Source of the DNA: Hyphomicrobiales bacterium
GTDB lineage: Bacteria > Pseudomonadota > Alphaproteobacteria > Rhizobiales > Rhizobiaceae
Assembly: GCA_900469615.1 (NCBI GenBank)
Contig: UBYA01000011.1
Span: 310,001-374,000, forward strand
Reading direction: 5' to 3'
Length of the DNA stretch: 64,000 nucleotides
The notes under the pieces are model-generated. The model worked only from the letters and a program-made list of their open reading frames with translations. It was not told the DNA's origin and made no database searches. The position numbers and the translations under genes are program-made. Within the stretch, counting starts at the first letter, position 1. Each line of letters opens with the position of its first letter. Shown one piece after another: positions 26,016 through 34,915 of this stretch.

Positions 26016-26745
26016 AATCTTACCTCGCCCGCTCAGCCATCGTGTAAAAAACGACCAAGGTCTTTCCTCCCTTATCAGACCTGAAACTCAAATATATTTT
26101 ATGATTCATTGAGATTCAACCAAGTCAGGGCGATCCGTTGCGAATTGAGACGATCTTTACGCCGCGCGCGTTAAAACTACACCCCAATTATAATTAGAAT
26201 TGAATTTGTTCATTTTCTTATCCGCAATTATACGGCGATATGCCAAATTTGCACAATTATAAAGACGTGCCGTGGCCTCCGTTTGCGGCTGGCGCCGTCG
26301 CCGGATCAATCAACTTTTATTACAAAGTCCTGAAAAAGCCGGCCTCAGTATGTGCGCCGCAAAATATTGCTGCAATGCAATATATCCCGTAGAAGAACCA
26401 ATATGGCATGCAGCTAACGGAAAAGCGATCGGAGGCTATCGAAGCCAATGATAATGAACAACTTCCCTTTCTCTCTCTATAACGTCCTTGGAAAACATCC
26501 GCCGCGACGTGTCAGAGCTATCGGCGCTGCCGTTATACGACGCTCGATACAGTACATCCCGTCTATAACCAATCACTGATTTAAACCAAGTCACCAGCGA
26601 TGCGGTAAATTCATACCACCATGCCATATCGCTACAAAAGTTTGGCTTAAAAAGTCCAAATCCCAACCTACACTCCAATCATCCCGGCTCTAATTACGCG
26701 TCCGAGAATTTCCGACCAATCGTCAACATGAATGGAGTTTTCTCT
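26016..26745. promoter_or_regulatory. AT-rich divergent exoX-exoY control region
   Basis: These 730 bases hold no convincing gene and are much more AT-rich than their surroundings, especially 26080-26270 and 26380-26680. CAATTATA occurs three times in the same orientation, at 26185-26192, 26225-26232 and 26254-26261. The equivalent Sinorhizobium region is the main transcriptional control point for succinoglycan, and the zinc-finger regulator MucR prefers AT-rich DNA. A minus-strand frame at 26436-26678 begins with TTG, has no ribosome site and no recognisable product. Confidence 0.65.
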
Positions 26746-27426
26746 ATGAAGTCTGCGACGAGATCGGCCACATCGGCTTTTTTCAGCGCCGCGGAAAGCG
26801 ACGTCTTTCCGCCCACTGGTGGAGTATTGAAACGCGTTTTCGACGTCTCTGCCGCAATGACCGCACTGGTTCTCATCAGCCCGCTTTTCCTGATGCTGAT
26901 GTTGCTGGTGAAACTTACGGACAACGGACCCGCCTTCTACGGGCATCGCCGCATAGGCCACAACGGCCGGACCTTCCGCTGCCTGAAGTTCCGCACCATG
27001 GTCGTCGGTGGCGACAAGGTTCTGCATGCCCATCTTCAGTCGGACCCGAGAGCAATGGAAGAATGGCGCGCGACGCGCAAGCTCCAGAACGACCCTCGCG
27101 TCACCACCGTCGGATCTGTGCTTCGCAAGCTCAGCCTCGATGAACTGCCGCAGTTGATCAATATCATCCGCGGCGAAATGAGCGTCGTCGGTCCGCGTCC
27201 GGTCGTGGAAGACGAGCTCGAGCTTTATGAGACAGCGGCGATCTATTACCTTCAGTCCCGCCCCGGCCTTACCGGACTGTGGCAGGTGAGCGGCCGCAAC
27301 GACGTCTCCTATGAAAGCCGTGTCGCCTTCGACACGCATTATGTGAAGAACTGGTCGCTTGGCAGCGACATGATGATCATCGCCAAAACCATTCCTGCAG
27401 TCTGCCTCTCGCGTGGCAGCTATTGA
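26746..27426 (+). CDS. exoY: Galactosyl-1-phosphate transferase ExoY
   Basis: The 226-residue initiating enzyme transfers galactose-1-phosphate from UDP-galactose to undecaprenyl phosphate, the first step of succinoglycan repeat synthesis. One membrane helix (about 33-55) precedes the cytoplasmic bacterial sugar transferase domain with FYGHRRIGHNGRTFRCLKFRTM (in parts), KLSLDELPQL, IRGEMSVVGPRPV and SRPGLTGLWQVSGRNDV. The start at 26746 gives MKSATRSATS, the same start and length as I recall for Sinorhizobium ExoY, and GGAG lies eight bases before it. An ATG 18 bases upstream is less likely. Confidence 0.96.
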   Translation: MKSATRSATSAFFSAAESDVFPPTGGVLKRVFDVSAAMTALVLISPLFLMLMLLVKLTDNGPAFYGHRRIGHNGRTFRCLKFRTMVVGGDKVLHAHLQSDPRAMEEWRATRKLQNDPRVTTVGSVLRKLSLDELPQLINIIRGEMSVVGPRPVVEDELELYETAAIYYLQSRPGLTGLWQVSGRNDVSYESRVAFDTHYVKNWSLGSDMMIIAKTIPAVCLSRGSY

Positions 27427-27509
27427 TGACGACTGGCAGCCGCCGCGGAAGGTTTCCTGCGGGTTTCCGCATCTTGCGGGCTGCCAACCAGTAACAGGGA
27501 AGATCCTGC

Positions 27510-28784
27510 ATGATTGAATTTCGGCCTTCCAAGAGGCTCGTTCGCGTCAACACATCGCTCCGGTGCGCAGCTTTCGTTGCTCTTAGCCTTTGCGCAGCTT
27601 CCGTTTCCGCCGCGGCCGATAATCTGCCCGGCTACCATCTGGGAGTCATGGACAAGCTGCATGTGCGCGTTGCCGAATGGCAGACCGCCGAAGGCACCAT
27701 CCGCGATTGGTCGGTGATCTCGGGCGACTACACGGTCGGCCCTTCCGGTTCGATTTCCATCCCGTTCATCGGCGAAATGCCCGCCACGGGCAAGACGACC
27801 GATGAAATTGCGGAAGCTATCGGCATCGGCCTGCAGAAGCAGTTCGGCCTGCGCGATCGGCCTTCGGCTTCCGTGGAAATGTCTCAGTTCCGGCCGATCT
27901 ACCTTTCCGGGGAGGTCCAGAATCCCGGCGAATATCCGTTTGCGCCCAACCTGACCGTGCTTAAGGCGGTGAGCCTCGGCGGCGGCATGCGCCGCGCCGA
28001 TGCCGGGCAGCGTTTTGCACGCGACTTCATCAATGCCAAGGGCGATGCCGTCGTCTATATGGCAGAGCGCGGGCGCCTGTTGATGCGCAAGGCACGCCTG
28101 ATGGCCGAGCTGACGGGCAAGGACGAAATCGAGGTTCCGGCGGACCTCAAGCAGCTGCCGCAGGCGGCAAGCCTGCTCGCAAGCGAAAAGGCGCTGATGG
28201 ACACGCGCAGCCAGCGCATGAAGACGCAGCTGCAATCCCTGGAAGATCTGAAGACGCTGCTGCAGAACGAAGTCGAGGCCCTTTCGAAGAAGAACGACAC
28301 GCAGAGCCGTCAGCTGGATCTGGCCAAGGCCGACCGCGACAAGGTCGAAAGCCTTGCCGAAAGAGGGCTGGAGCTCGCATCCCGCCGGATTTCCGCCGAG
28401 CAGCGCGCGTCCGATCTGGAGGCTACGCTTCTGGATACCGAAACGGCGTCGCTGAAGGCCAAGCAGGACATCAACAAGGCCAATCAGGACGAGATCACCT
28501 TGCACAACGACTGGCAGAGCTCGCTGGCACAGGACATGCAGGATACCGATACCCAGCTGGAAACGCTGCAGCTGAAGCTTTCCACCAGTCAGTCCCTGAT
28601 GCAGGAAGCGGTCGCCCAATCGGCCGATGCCAGCAATCTCGATGCCAACGGGCAGGGCGTGAATATCGTCTACACGATCATTCGCGACGAGAACGGCCAG
28701 TCGAAGGAAATCCAGGCCCAGGAAAATACGCAGGTATTGCCCGGTGATCTCATCAAGGTCAGCACCGGTCTTGCGATGCGGTAA
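27510..28784 (+). CDS. exoF: Succinoglycan outer-membrane export protein ExoF
   Basis: The 424-residue polysaccharide export (OPX-like) protein has an N-terminal signal sequence (about 1-35, ending SVSAAA). A Poly_export/SLBB region (about 40-160, with YLSGEVQNPGEYPFAPNLTVL) is followed by a long coiled coil (about 190-370) rich in Leu, Gln and Lys and a C-terminal VLPGDLIKVSTGL block. It forms or docks the periplasmic/outer-membrane channel with ExoP. It lies 83 bases after exoY; exoQ begins nine bases after its stop. Confidence 0.92.
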   Translation: MIEFRPSKRLVRVNTSLRCAAFVALSLCAASVSAAADNLPGYHLGVMDKLHVRVAEWQTAEGTIRDWSVISGDYTVGPSGSISIPFIGEMPATGKTTDEIAEAIGIGLQKQFGLRDRPSASVEMSQFRPIYLSGEVQNPGEYPFAPNLTVLKAVSLGGGMRRADAGQRFARDFINAKGDAVVYMAERGRLLMRKARLMAELTGKDEIEVPADLKQLPQAASLLASEKALMDTRSQRMKTQLQSLEDLKTLLQNEVEALSKKNDTQSRQLDLAKADRDKVESLAERGLELASRRISAEQRASDLEATLLDTETASLKAKQDINKANQDEITLHNDWQSSLAQDMQDTDTQLETLQLKLSTSQSLMQEAVAQSADASNLDANGQGVNIVYTIIRDENGQSKEIQAQENTQVLPGDLIKVSTGLAMR

Positions 28785-28793
28785 GGAAAATCG

Positions 28794-30086
28794 ATGCGGA
28801 TAGCCAAATCGATCTTTGTCCGTCCCGGCAGCAACGCCACCTATGGCATGGTGGCGATTGCGCTTTCTTTTTTCGTCTTCGCCTATTCCTCGCACTTCGG
28901 CCAGCCTTCCATCCTGCTCTACTACGCGCTGTGGTTTCCGCTGGTGCTGATGGATTACCGCAATGTGCTCGGCAGCTATCACAAACAGCTCTGGCTTTTC
29001 GCCTTCGGCATCTTCACCTGCCTGTCGATCTTCTGGTCGGTCGTCCCCTCCGTGACCGCGCGAGCGGCAATCCAGTATATGACGCACATCTTCTGCGCCC
29101 TGGTCGCCATGCGCACGCTCGATATCCGCACGCTCTCGCGCGGGGCGATCGCCGGAACCGGCCTCGTGCTCATCTATTCGATATTGTTCGGCTATTACGC
29201 TTACGACCCCATCGACGGAACCTACAGCTTCGTCGGCGCCTTCGACTCCAAGAACCAGCTCGGCTTCTACGCCTCGCTCGGCATTTATTTTGCCTTCGCC
29301 GCCGTTTTCGTTCTCGGCGAGCGGCGGATCTGGATGTTGGGCGCAGGAATTGCCGGGCTTCTGTCGGCCTATTGCCTGCTCGCATCGCAGTCGGCGACAT
29401 CGGTGCTGACGACGGGGCTGGTCGTGGCATTGTGTGTCAGCCTGCGCGTCATCCTCTTCCTCTCGCCGAAACAGCGCAAGAAGCTGTTCATGACCGTGGC
29501 CATCTCCGGCGTCGTCCTGGCGGTTGCCGGCGTCTATCTCGGTGCGGTCGATCTCGTACTCGGCGCCTTCGGCAAGGATTCCACGCTCACGGGCCGCACC
29601 TATCTCTGGCAGCAGGGCATCGCGGCGGCGATGCAGAATCCCTTTTTCGGGGTCGGCTACCAGGCTTACTGGGTCCAGGGCTTTTCCGAGCCTGAACGGC
29701 TATGGCAGGAGTTTTACATAGCCTCCCGCGCGGGTTTCCACTTCCACAACACCTATATCGAAACGACTGTGGAAACCGGGCTCATCGGCGTGGTCCTGCT
29801 CGCCTCGATCCTGCTGACCGCTTTCGTCGGCCACATCAATCGCTTCCTCAGCGATATCAGAAACGACGAATCCTACGTGCTGCTGGGCGTCGCCACCTTG
29901 CTGCTGATCCGGTCCTTCGTGGAGATCGATATCCTCAATCCGTATCATGTCGGCTCCTTCCTGTTTTATTTCACCGCGGGCAAGCTCTCGAAGCGGATGC
30001 GGGCACCGGCAAGCGCACAGATGCCGGCCGGCGAGCGCATGGAATTTGCGCCGCCCGTCAATTGGGAGCCGCGGGCGGGCCGATGA
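28794..30086 (+). CDS. exoQ: Succinoglycan polymerase ExoQ (Wzy-like, O-antigen ligase family)
   Basis: The 430-residue polytopic membrane protein has about ten to twelve hydrophobic helices and the large periplasmic loop of the O-antigen ligase/Wzy superfamily (LTGRTYLWQQGIAAAMQNPFFGVGYQAYW, shown here as TGRTYLWQQG and GVGYQAYW, plus HNTYIETTVETGLIG). In Sinorhizobium ExoQ is needed for high-molecular-weight succinoglycan. The ATG follows TAAGGAAAATCG. Its TGA overlaps the exoZ ATG. Confidence 0.92.
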   Translation: MRIAKSIFVRPGSNATYGMVAIALSFFVFAYSSHFGQPSILLYYALWFPLVLMDYRNVLGSYHKQLWLFAFGIFTCLSIFWSVVPSVTARAAIQYMTHIFCALVAMRTLDIRTLSRGAIAGTGLVLIYSILFGYYAYDPIDGTYSFVGAFDSKNQLGFYASLGIYFAFAAVFVLGERRIWMLGAGIAGLLSAYCLLASQSATSVLTTGLVVALCVSLRVILFLSPKQRKKLFMTVAISGVVLAVAGVYLGAVDLVLGAFGKDSTLTGRTYLWQQGIAAAMQNPFFGVGYQAYWVQGFSEPERLWQEFYIASRAGFHFHNTYIETTVETGLIGVVLLASILLTAFVGHINRFLSDIRNDESYVLLGVATLLLIRSFVEIDILNPYHVGSFLFYFTAGKLSKRMRAPASAQMPAGERMEFAPPVNWEPRAGR

Positions 30087-31084
30087 AAACGCTATACGGC
30101 ATTCAATATCTTCGCGCCCTTGCCGCTCTTGCAGTCGTGCTGTTTCATGCGACAGAGCGCAGCGGCGGTCATTTCCGCATCGGGGCGGCGGGCGTCGACG
30201 TTTTCTTCGTGATCAGCGGCTTCATCATGTGGACCATGAGCGAGCGCCGGCCCGTAACGCCGTTGCGTTTCGTGCTCGACCGGCTGCAGCGAATAGCGCC
30301 GTCCTACTGGATCGTCACCGCCATCATGATCGGCGGAGCGGCCGTCGGCCTGTTTCCGAACATGAAACTGACCGTAAGCCATGTCCTCGGCTCGCTGCTG
30401 TTCATCCCGGTCCGCTCGCCGAGCAATGGCGAGATCTGGCCGGTGCTGGTGCAGGGCTGGACGCTGAATTTCGAGATGTTCTTCTACGTGATCTTCGCAG
30501 CCTGCCTGCTGCTGCCGCGACGCCTGCGTCTTGGCAGCCTGATCGCCGTCTTTGCCGCCTTCGTCGTCGCCGGAGCCCTTATCCACCCGCAGTCGCCCTT
30601 GCCCGTCACCTATACCAGGCCGATCATCCTCGAATTCGCGGCCGGCGCGGTTCTGGGGCAGCTTTGGCTGAAAGGAAATATTCCCGGACCCGGCCTCGGG
30701 CTTGCCCTCGTCGTGGCCGCGATCGCCGGTTTCGCCGCGATCGAGATCCTCGGCCTCGACTTCGACGAGCTGACATGCGGCCCGCTCGCCATAGCGTTGG
30801 TATTGGGCATGGTCTCCGTCGAGCGCGGCGGCAGGCTGCCCCAGATCGCGCCGCTCACCTATCTCGGCAACGGTTCCTATTCCATCTACCTGTGGCACAC
30901 GCTGGCGATCTCGGTTGTCGTCAAGCTTGCGGCATCGACACCGATCCCATCAGATGTCGTGGCCTTTCTCGGAATGATATCGGGAACCCTGCTCGGAATA
31001 TTCGCCTATGAGCTGGTTGAAAAACCGCTGCGCAATCTGCTGCGGAATGTCAGCTGGCGACGGGCTCGCCCCTCGCCGGCATGA
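30083..31084 (+). CDS. exoZ: Succinoglycan O-acetyltransferase ExoZ
   Basis: A 333-residue acyltransferase family 3 membrane protein with about ten helices. LYGIQYLRALAALAVVLFHA holds the family arginine and histidine in TM1, followed by VDVFFVISGFIMW and RLQRIAPSYWI. In Sinorhizobium ExoZ acetylates one glucose of the repeat. The ATG at 30083 overlaps the exoQ stop; the upstream frame is out of family. The UDP-glucose epimerase gene exoB, next to exoZ in Sinorhizobium, is not here: only 15 bases separate exoZ from a convergent ABC permease gene. Confidence 0.92.
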   Translation: MKTLYGIQYLRALAALAVVLFHATERSGGHFRIGAAGVDVFFVISGFIMWTMSERRPVTPLRFVLDRLQRIAPSYWIVTAIMIGGAAVGLFPNMKLTVSHVLGSLLFIPVRSPSNGEIWPVLVQGWTLNFEMFFYVIFAACLLLPRRLRLGSLIAVFAAFVVAGALIHPQSPLPVTYTRPIILEFAAGAVLGQLWLKGNIPGPGLGLALVVAAIAGFAAIEILGLDFDELTCGPLAIALVLGMVSVERGGRLPQIAPLTYLGNGSYSIYLWHTLAISVVVKLAASTPIPSDVVAFLGMISGTLLGIFAYELVEKPLRNLLRNVSWRRARPSPA

Positions 31085-31099
31085 CTATGAGGCTCAACC

Positions 31100-32071
31100 T
31101 CACATGCGCCGGCGCCGCAGCTGATCGAAATAGACGATGACGATGATCAGCGCGCCGGTGATGATGCGTTGCCAGAAGGAATTCAGGTTCAGCAGATTGG
31201 CGCCGTTGTTGATGGTTGCAAGAATGAAGGCGCCGATCAGCGGCCCGTAGACGGAGCCGACCGCGCCGAACAGGCTGGTTCCGCCGATGACCGAAGAGGC
31301 GATCGCCTGCAGTTCCCAGCCATCGGCCTGCGTGGCGTTGCCGATCGCGATGCGCGAGGCCAACAGCACGCCGACGAAGGCGGCGCAAACACCCGACAGG
31401 ATATAGGCGAGATAGATCATCCCGTTGACGTTGACGCCTGAAAGGCGCGCCGCTTCGCGGTTCGAGCCGACCGCAAAGAGATAGCGGCCCCAGCGGCTGA
31501 GATGCAGGAAGACAACGGCCGGGATCGCGACCAGGATCACCATCCAGAACAGACTTGGAATGCCCAGGAAGTCGGCGACGGCAAAATTGGTGAAATCGTC
31601 GTTGACGATATTGATCGTCGAGCCGTTGGTGATGAGCAAGCCGATGCCGCGCAGCGATGTCAGCGTCGCCAGCGTGATGATGAAGGGTGGCAGGCCCATG
31701 CGCACGATGCCGAAACCATGGAAAGCGCCGATCAGCACTCCGAACAGCAGGGTTATGAGGATGGCGGCCCAGACCGGAAATCCCGCCTGAAGCAGCCAGG
31801 CGACGATGACCGTGCAGAAGCCGACGATCGCGCCGACGGAGAGGTCGATGCCGGCCGTGATGATGACGAAGGTCTGCCCCAATGCGAGGATGGCCGTCAT
31901 CGACCCCTGGCGCATGAGGTTGGTGATGTTGAGCGGGGTCCAGAACTTGTCCGTCCAGAAACCGAGCAGAACCCAGAGCGCCAGCAGGAGCAGGATCAGC
32001 GTCAGGCTGAAGAGGATGTTCATCTTGCGTCGCGGCGCGACGGTCGGGCCCTCTGTGGTGTTCGCGGCCAT
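31100..32071 (-). CDS. Ribose-type sugar ABC transporter permease
   Basis: The 323-residue protein is a BPD_transp_2 (RbsC-like) permease with eight to ten helices and the diagnostic GQTFVIITAGIDLSVGAIVG and YGPLIGAFILATINNGANLL motifs. It is the last gene of an operon with the ATPase and binding protein to its right, and ends 15 bases from convergent exoZ. GAGGGAGAAC precedes the ATG. The substrate is a monosaccharide or cyclitol; the adjacent aldo/keto reductase hints at an aldose such as fucose or galactose, but that is inference. Confidence 0.9.
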   Translation of the reverse strand: MAANTTEGPTVAPRRKMNILFSLTLILLLLALWVLLGFWTDKFWTPLNITNLMRQGSMTAILALGQTFVIITAGIDLSVGAIVGFCTVIVAWLLQAGFPVWAAILITLLFGVLIGAFHGFGIVRMGLPPFIITLATLTSLRGIGLLITNGSTINIVNDDFTNFAVADFLGIPSLFWMVILVAIPAVVFLHLSRWGRYLFAVGSNREAARLSGVNVNGMIYLAYILSGVCAAFVGVLLASRIAIGNATQADGWELQAIASSVIGGTSLFGAVGSVYGPLIGAFILATINNGANLLNLNSFWQRIITGALIIVIVYFDQLRRRRM

Positions 32072-32103
32072 TCTTGTTCTCCCTCTTTCGAGTTTCTTAT
32101 CGT

Positions 32104-33654
32104 TCAGACGCCGATTGCCTCGCCAAGGACCACCTCATGCGTCGCGGCGTGAAAATCATGGCTGGCGACCAGCTGGCCGTGGCGGAAGACATGCAGACGA
32201 TCGGCAAGCTCGTAGACCTCCGGCAGATAGGAGGAGATGACGATGATGCCCGCGCCGTCGCGCAGCAGGTTCGCGAACAGGCGGTAGATCTCCGCCTTGG
32301 TCCCGACGTCGACTCCGACCGTCGGTTCGTCGAAGATGAACAGCTTTGCACCGTGGCTCAGCCACTTGCCGATCACCACCTTCTGCTGATTGCCGCCGGA
32401 CATGGCGGAGACCAGAACCCGCCGGCTCGGCGTCTTGATGCTGAGGCCGCGGATCTGCTGGTCGGCGTTGGCAGCCTCACGCTTGTTGTCGATGATCGGA
32501 CCGCGGCTCAGCCGCTTGAAAACGGGCAGATTGATGTTGAGGCCGATCGGCAGGTTGAGGCAGAGCCCCTGATCGCGGCGGCTTTCCGGCGCCAGCGCAA
32601 TGCCGAGCTCCATCGCATCGCGCTCGTTGCGGATATCGACCTTGCGCCCCTGCCAGTAAATTTCCCCCGAGGAGAGCGGCTGACGCCCATAAAGACCGAG
32701 GGCGAATTCGCTGCGGCCGGCACCGATCAGCCCGTAAAGGCCGACGATCTCGCCGGCGCGAACGCTCAGCGAAACATTCTCGAAGCCGGGGCCGGAAAGG
32801 CCGCGCACCTCAAGGATGGTATCGCCGATCGGAATCTCCTCCTTGTGGTAGATCTGTTCGATGGAACGATTGATCATCAGCTTGATCAATTCGTCCTCGT
32901 TCGTTTCGGAGATCGAGCGGGTCCCGACATGCGTGCCATCGCGCAGCACGGAGACGCGATCGGCCAGTTCGAACACCTCTTCCATGCGGTGGCTGATATA
33001 GACGATCGTGATGCCTTCGCTCTGCAGGCGGCGGATCAGCTTGAACAGCTGCGCCGATTCCTGGCGGGTGAGATAGGCGGTCGGCTCGTCGAAAATCAGG
33101 AATTGCGTGCCGCGCATCGCCGCTCTCGCGGTCGCGACCAGTTGTTGCTGGCCGATGGTGAGCGAGCTCAGGAGTTCGCCGGCCGGCAATCCGAAACCGA
33201 GATCGTCGAGCACCGTCTGGGCCAGGGCGACCATCTGCTTCTTGCGCATCAGGCCGAAACGATTGACCTCGTCGCCGAGAAAGAGATTGGCGGCGACCGT
33301 CAGATGCGGGCAAAGCACCACCTCCTGATGTACGGCATTGATACCGCGTGCGATCGCCTCGTTCGGCGTTGCCAGCGCCACCGGATGACCGCACCAGAAG
33401 ATTTCGCCGGCCGTGCGCGTGATCACACCCGTCAGGAGCTTGATGAGCGTCGACTTGCCGGCGCCGTTTTCACCGACGATCGCATGAATTTCCCCGGCCA
33501 GGAATGTGATCGTCGCTGGCTTCAGCGCCTCGACATAGCCGTAGCGCTTCTGCAGTCCCTTGAGTTCGAGAATGGGCGAGCCTGCCGGAACACGGCTTGC
33601 TTCCGTCTTGACGGTATCGTCGTGCCGATGGCTGATTTCTTCAAGGCTCGTCAT
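32104..33654 (-). CDS. Ribose-type sugar ABC transporter ATPase (double NBD)
   Basis: The 516-residue protein has two fused ABC ATPase domains, as in RbsA/MglA/XylG. The first (about 36-265) has Walker A GENGAGKST, signature LTIGQQQLVATARA and Walker B FLIFDEPTAYL. The second (about 275-505) has a Walker-A-like GLIGAGRSEF without lysine, signature MSGGNQQKVVIGKWL and LFIFDEPTVGVDVG. A degenerate second Walker A is normal for this subfamily. The ATG at 33654 is preceded by GGGAGGAGACCTC; an in-frame ATG 21 bases earlier is less likely. A strong terminator separates it from the upstream binding-protein gene. Confidence 0.92.
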   Translation of the reverse strand: MTSLEEISHRHDDTVKTEASRVPAGSPILELKGLQKRYGYVEALKPATITFLAGEIHAIVGENGAGKSTLIKLLTGVITRTAGEIFWCGHPVALATPNEAIARGINAVHQEVVLCPHLTVAANLFLGDEVNRFGLMRKKQMVALAQTVLDDLGFGLPAGELLSSLTIGQQQLVATARAAMRGTQFLIFDEPTAYLTRQESAQLFKLIRRLQSEGITIVYISHRMEEVFELADRVSVLRDGTHVGTRSISETNEDELIKLMINRSIEQIYHKEEIPIGDTILEVRGLSGPGFENVSLSVRAGEIVGLYGLIGAGRSEFALGLYGRQPLSSGEIYWQGRKVDIRNERDAMELGIALAPESRRDQGLCLNLPIGLNINLPVFKRLSRGPIIDNKREAANADQQIRGLSIKTPSRRVLVSAMSGGNQQKVVIGKWLSHGAKLFIFDEPTVGVDVGTKAEIYRLFANLLRDGAGIIVISSYLPEVYELADRLHVFRHGQLVASHDFHAATHEVVLGEAIGV

Positions 33655-33709
33655 GAGGTCTCCTCCCTCTCGCATCGCCGCGCGGCCGCTTTTGGAAAGC
33701 GGTCAGACG

Positions 33710-33740
33710 AAAAAGCCGCGCCCGAGGCATCGGGCGCGGC
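33710..33740 (-). terminator. Rho-independent terminator/attenuator after the sugar-binding protein gene
   Basis: Read on the minus strand, GCCGCGCCCGA (33740-33730) and TCGGGCGCGGC (33725-33715) form a perfect 11-bp GC-rich stem with a 4-base loop, followed by five T (33714-33710). It starts nine bases after the binding-protein stop and lies before the ATPase gene. It should leave most transcripts as binding-protein-only mRNA, matching the excess of binding protein usual in ABC importers. Confidence 0.85.
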
Positions 33741-33748
33741 CTCAAGCC

Positions 33749-34738
33749 TTACTTGACCTTCGGGTTGATCAAGGCGTCGATCTTCGGATCGCTCATATTC
33801 GCCTTGGTGACGAGATTGGCGCCGGTGTCGACGTTGGCCTCGACCTTTTCCTTCTTGGAAGCGGCGAGCGCCGTCTTGATGCCGTCATAGCCCATGCGAT
33901 ACGGGTCCTGCACCACGAGGCCGGCAAGAACGCCCGACTTCAGGAAGCCGACAGTCTTGTCGTCGTTGTCGAAGCCGATGACCTTGATCTTGTCGCCGAG
34001 CTTGTTTTCGGCAATCGCCTGGCCGACGCCCTGGGCCATGATCAGGTTGGAGGCGAAGACGCCGACGAGCTTCGGGTTGGCCGTGATCAGGTCGGTCATG
34101 ATGTTGAGGCCGGTGGTTGCCTGGCCATCGGCATATTTGTCAGCGACGACTTTGAGGCCCGGATACTTGTTCTTGACCTCTTCCAGGAAGCCCTGACGGC
34201 GCTGGTCGAGAGAGCCGACGCCGGGCAGGCTGGTGATGATGGCGATCTCACCCTCTTCCTTGCCGGTCATTCCCTTGACCGCGGCGGCAAGACCGTCGGC
34301 AGCGATGCGGCCGCCCTGGACGTTGTCGGTGGTCAGGAACGAGACGAAAGACTTGGAATCGGCGGCCGAGTCGATACCGACGACCGGCACGGACTTGGCG
34401 GCTTCATCCACAGGCTTGCCGAGCGCCTTGAACTCGGTCGGTGCGATCACGACCGCAGCCGGCTTGCCGGCAACGGCGTTTTCGAGAATGCTGATCTGAC
34501 CGTTGATATCGGCTTCGGACTGAGCGCCGAGCTCCGGCACCTTCACGCCGAGATCCTTGCCCGCCTGGCGGGCCCCGGCAAGAACGATCTGCCAGTAGAA
34601 GGATGTCGTGTCCTTGACGATGATCGGAATGGTCACGTCGGCTGCGAAGGACTGCACCGGCATCGCCATTGCGATGATGGCAGCGCCGGCAAGGCCGGCA
34701 AAGCTGCGGCGGGACAGAAGTGACTTGGCAATTTTCAT
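33749..34738 (-). CDS. Periplasmic sugar-binding protein of the ABC importer
   Basis: The 329-residue protein belongs to the periplasmic binding protein type 1 (RbsB-like) family, with blocks such as SEADINGQISILENAVAGKPAAVVIAP and IKVIGFDNDDKTVGFLKSG. The N-terminus (1-33) is a signal peptide containing SRRSFAG, a twin-arginine-like motif, so export through Tat is possible. Cleavage is expected after QSFAA. It is the first transporter gene, 177 bases downstream of the aldo/keto reductase on the same strand, and is followed by the terminator at 33710-33740. Confidence 0.9.
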   Translation of the reverse strand: MKIAKSLLSRRSFAGLAGAAIIAMAMPVQSFAADVTIPIIVKDTTSFYWQIVLAGARQAGKDLGVKVPELGAQSEADINGQISILENAVAGKPAAVVIAPTEFKALGKPVDEAAKSVPVVGIDSAADSKSFVSFLTTDNVQGGRIAADGLAAAVKGMTGKEEGEIAIITSLPGVGSLDQRRQGFLEEVKNKYPGLKVVADKYADGQATTGLNIMTDLITANPKLVGVFASNLIMAQGVGQAIAENKLGDKIKVIGFDNDDKTVGFLKSGVLAGLVVQDPYRMGYDGIKTALAASKKEKVEANVDTGANLVTKANMSDPKIDALINPKVK

Positions 34739-34915
34739 CTGCTTCTCCTCTCAACGCGCTCTGCTTTCCTGCACACCCGCCGCTGAACGCTTACGGCTCG
34801 GTATCGTGACGCCTCGGGCGGCACGCATCGCGCCGCGGCGATAGCCGCCGGCGCCAAAACAGGCTTTCCTCCTCCTCGAAGCCGCCTCTCCCGACGGCCC
34901 GATAGCTGCTGTCTG

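Noticed and set aside
26436..26678. 80-codon minus-strand frame in the exoX-exoY gap
   Set aside because: It starts with TTG, lacks a ribosome site and matches nothing I recognise; AT-rich control DNA is the simpler reading.
27420..29087. 555-codon minus-strand frame across exoF and the start of exoQ
   Set aside because: Antisense shadow of the exoF coiled-coil coding region; no start signal or recognisable domain.
32104..33654. Lysine-free second Walker A (GLIGAGRSEF) in the sugar ABC ATPase as a sign of decay
   Set aside because: Loss of the second P-loop lysine is usual in RbsA/MglA-type double ATPases, unlike the case at 51947.
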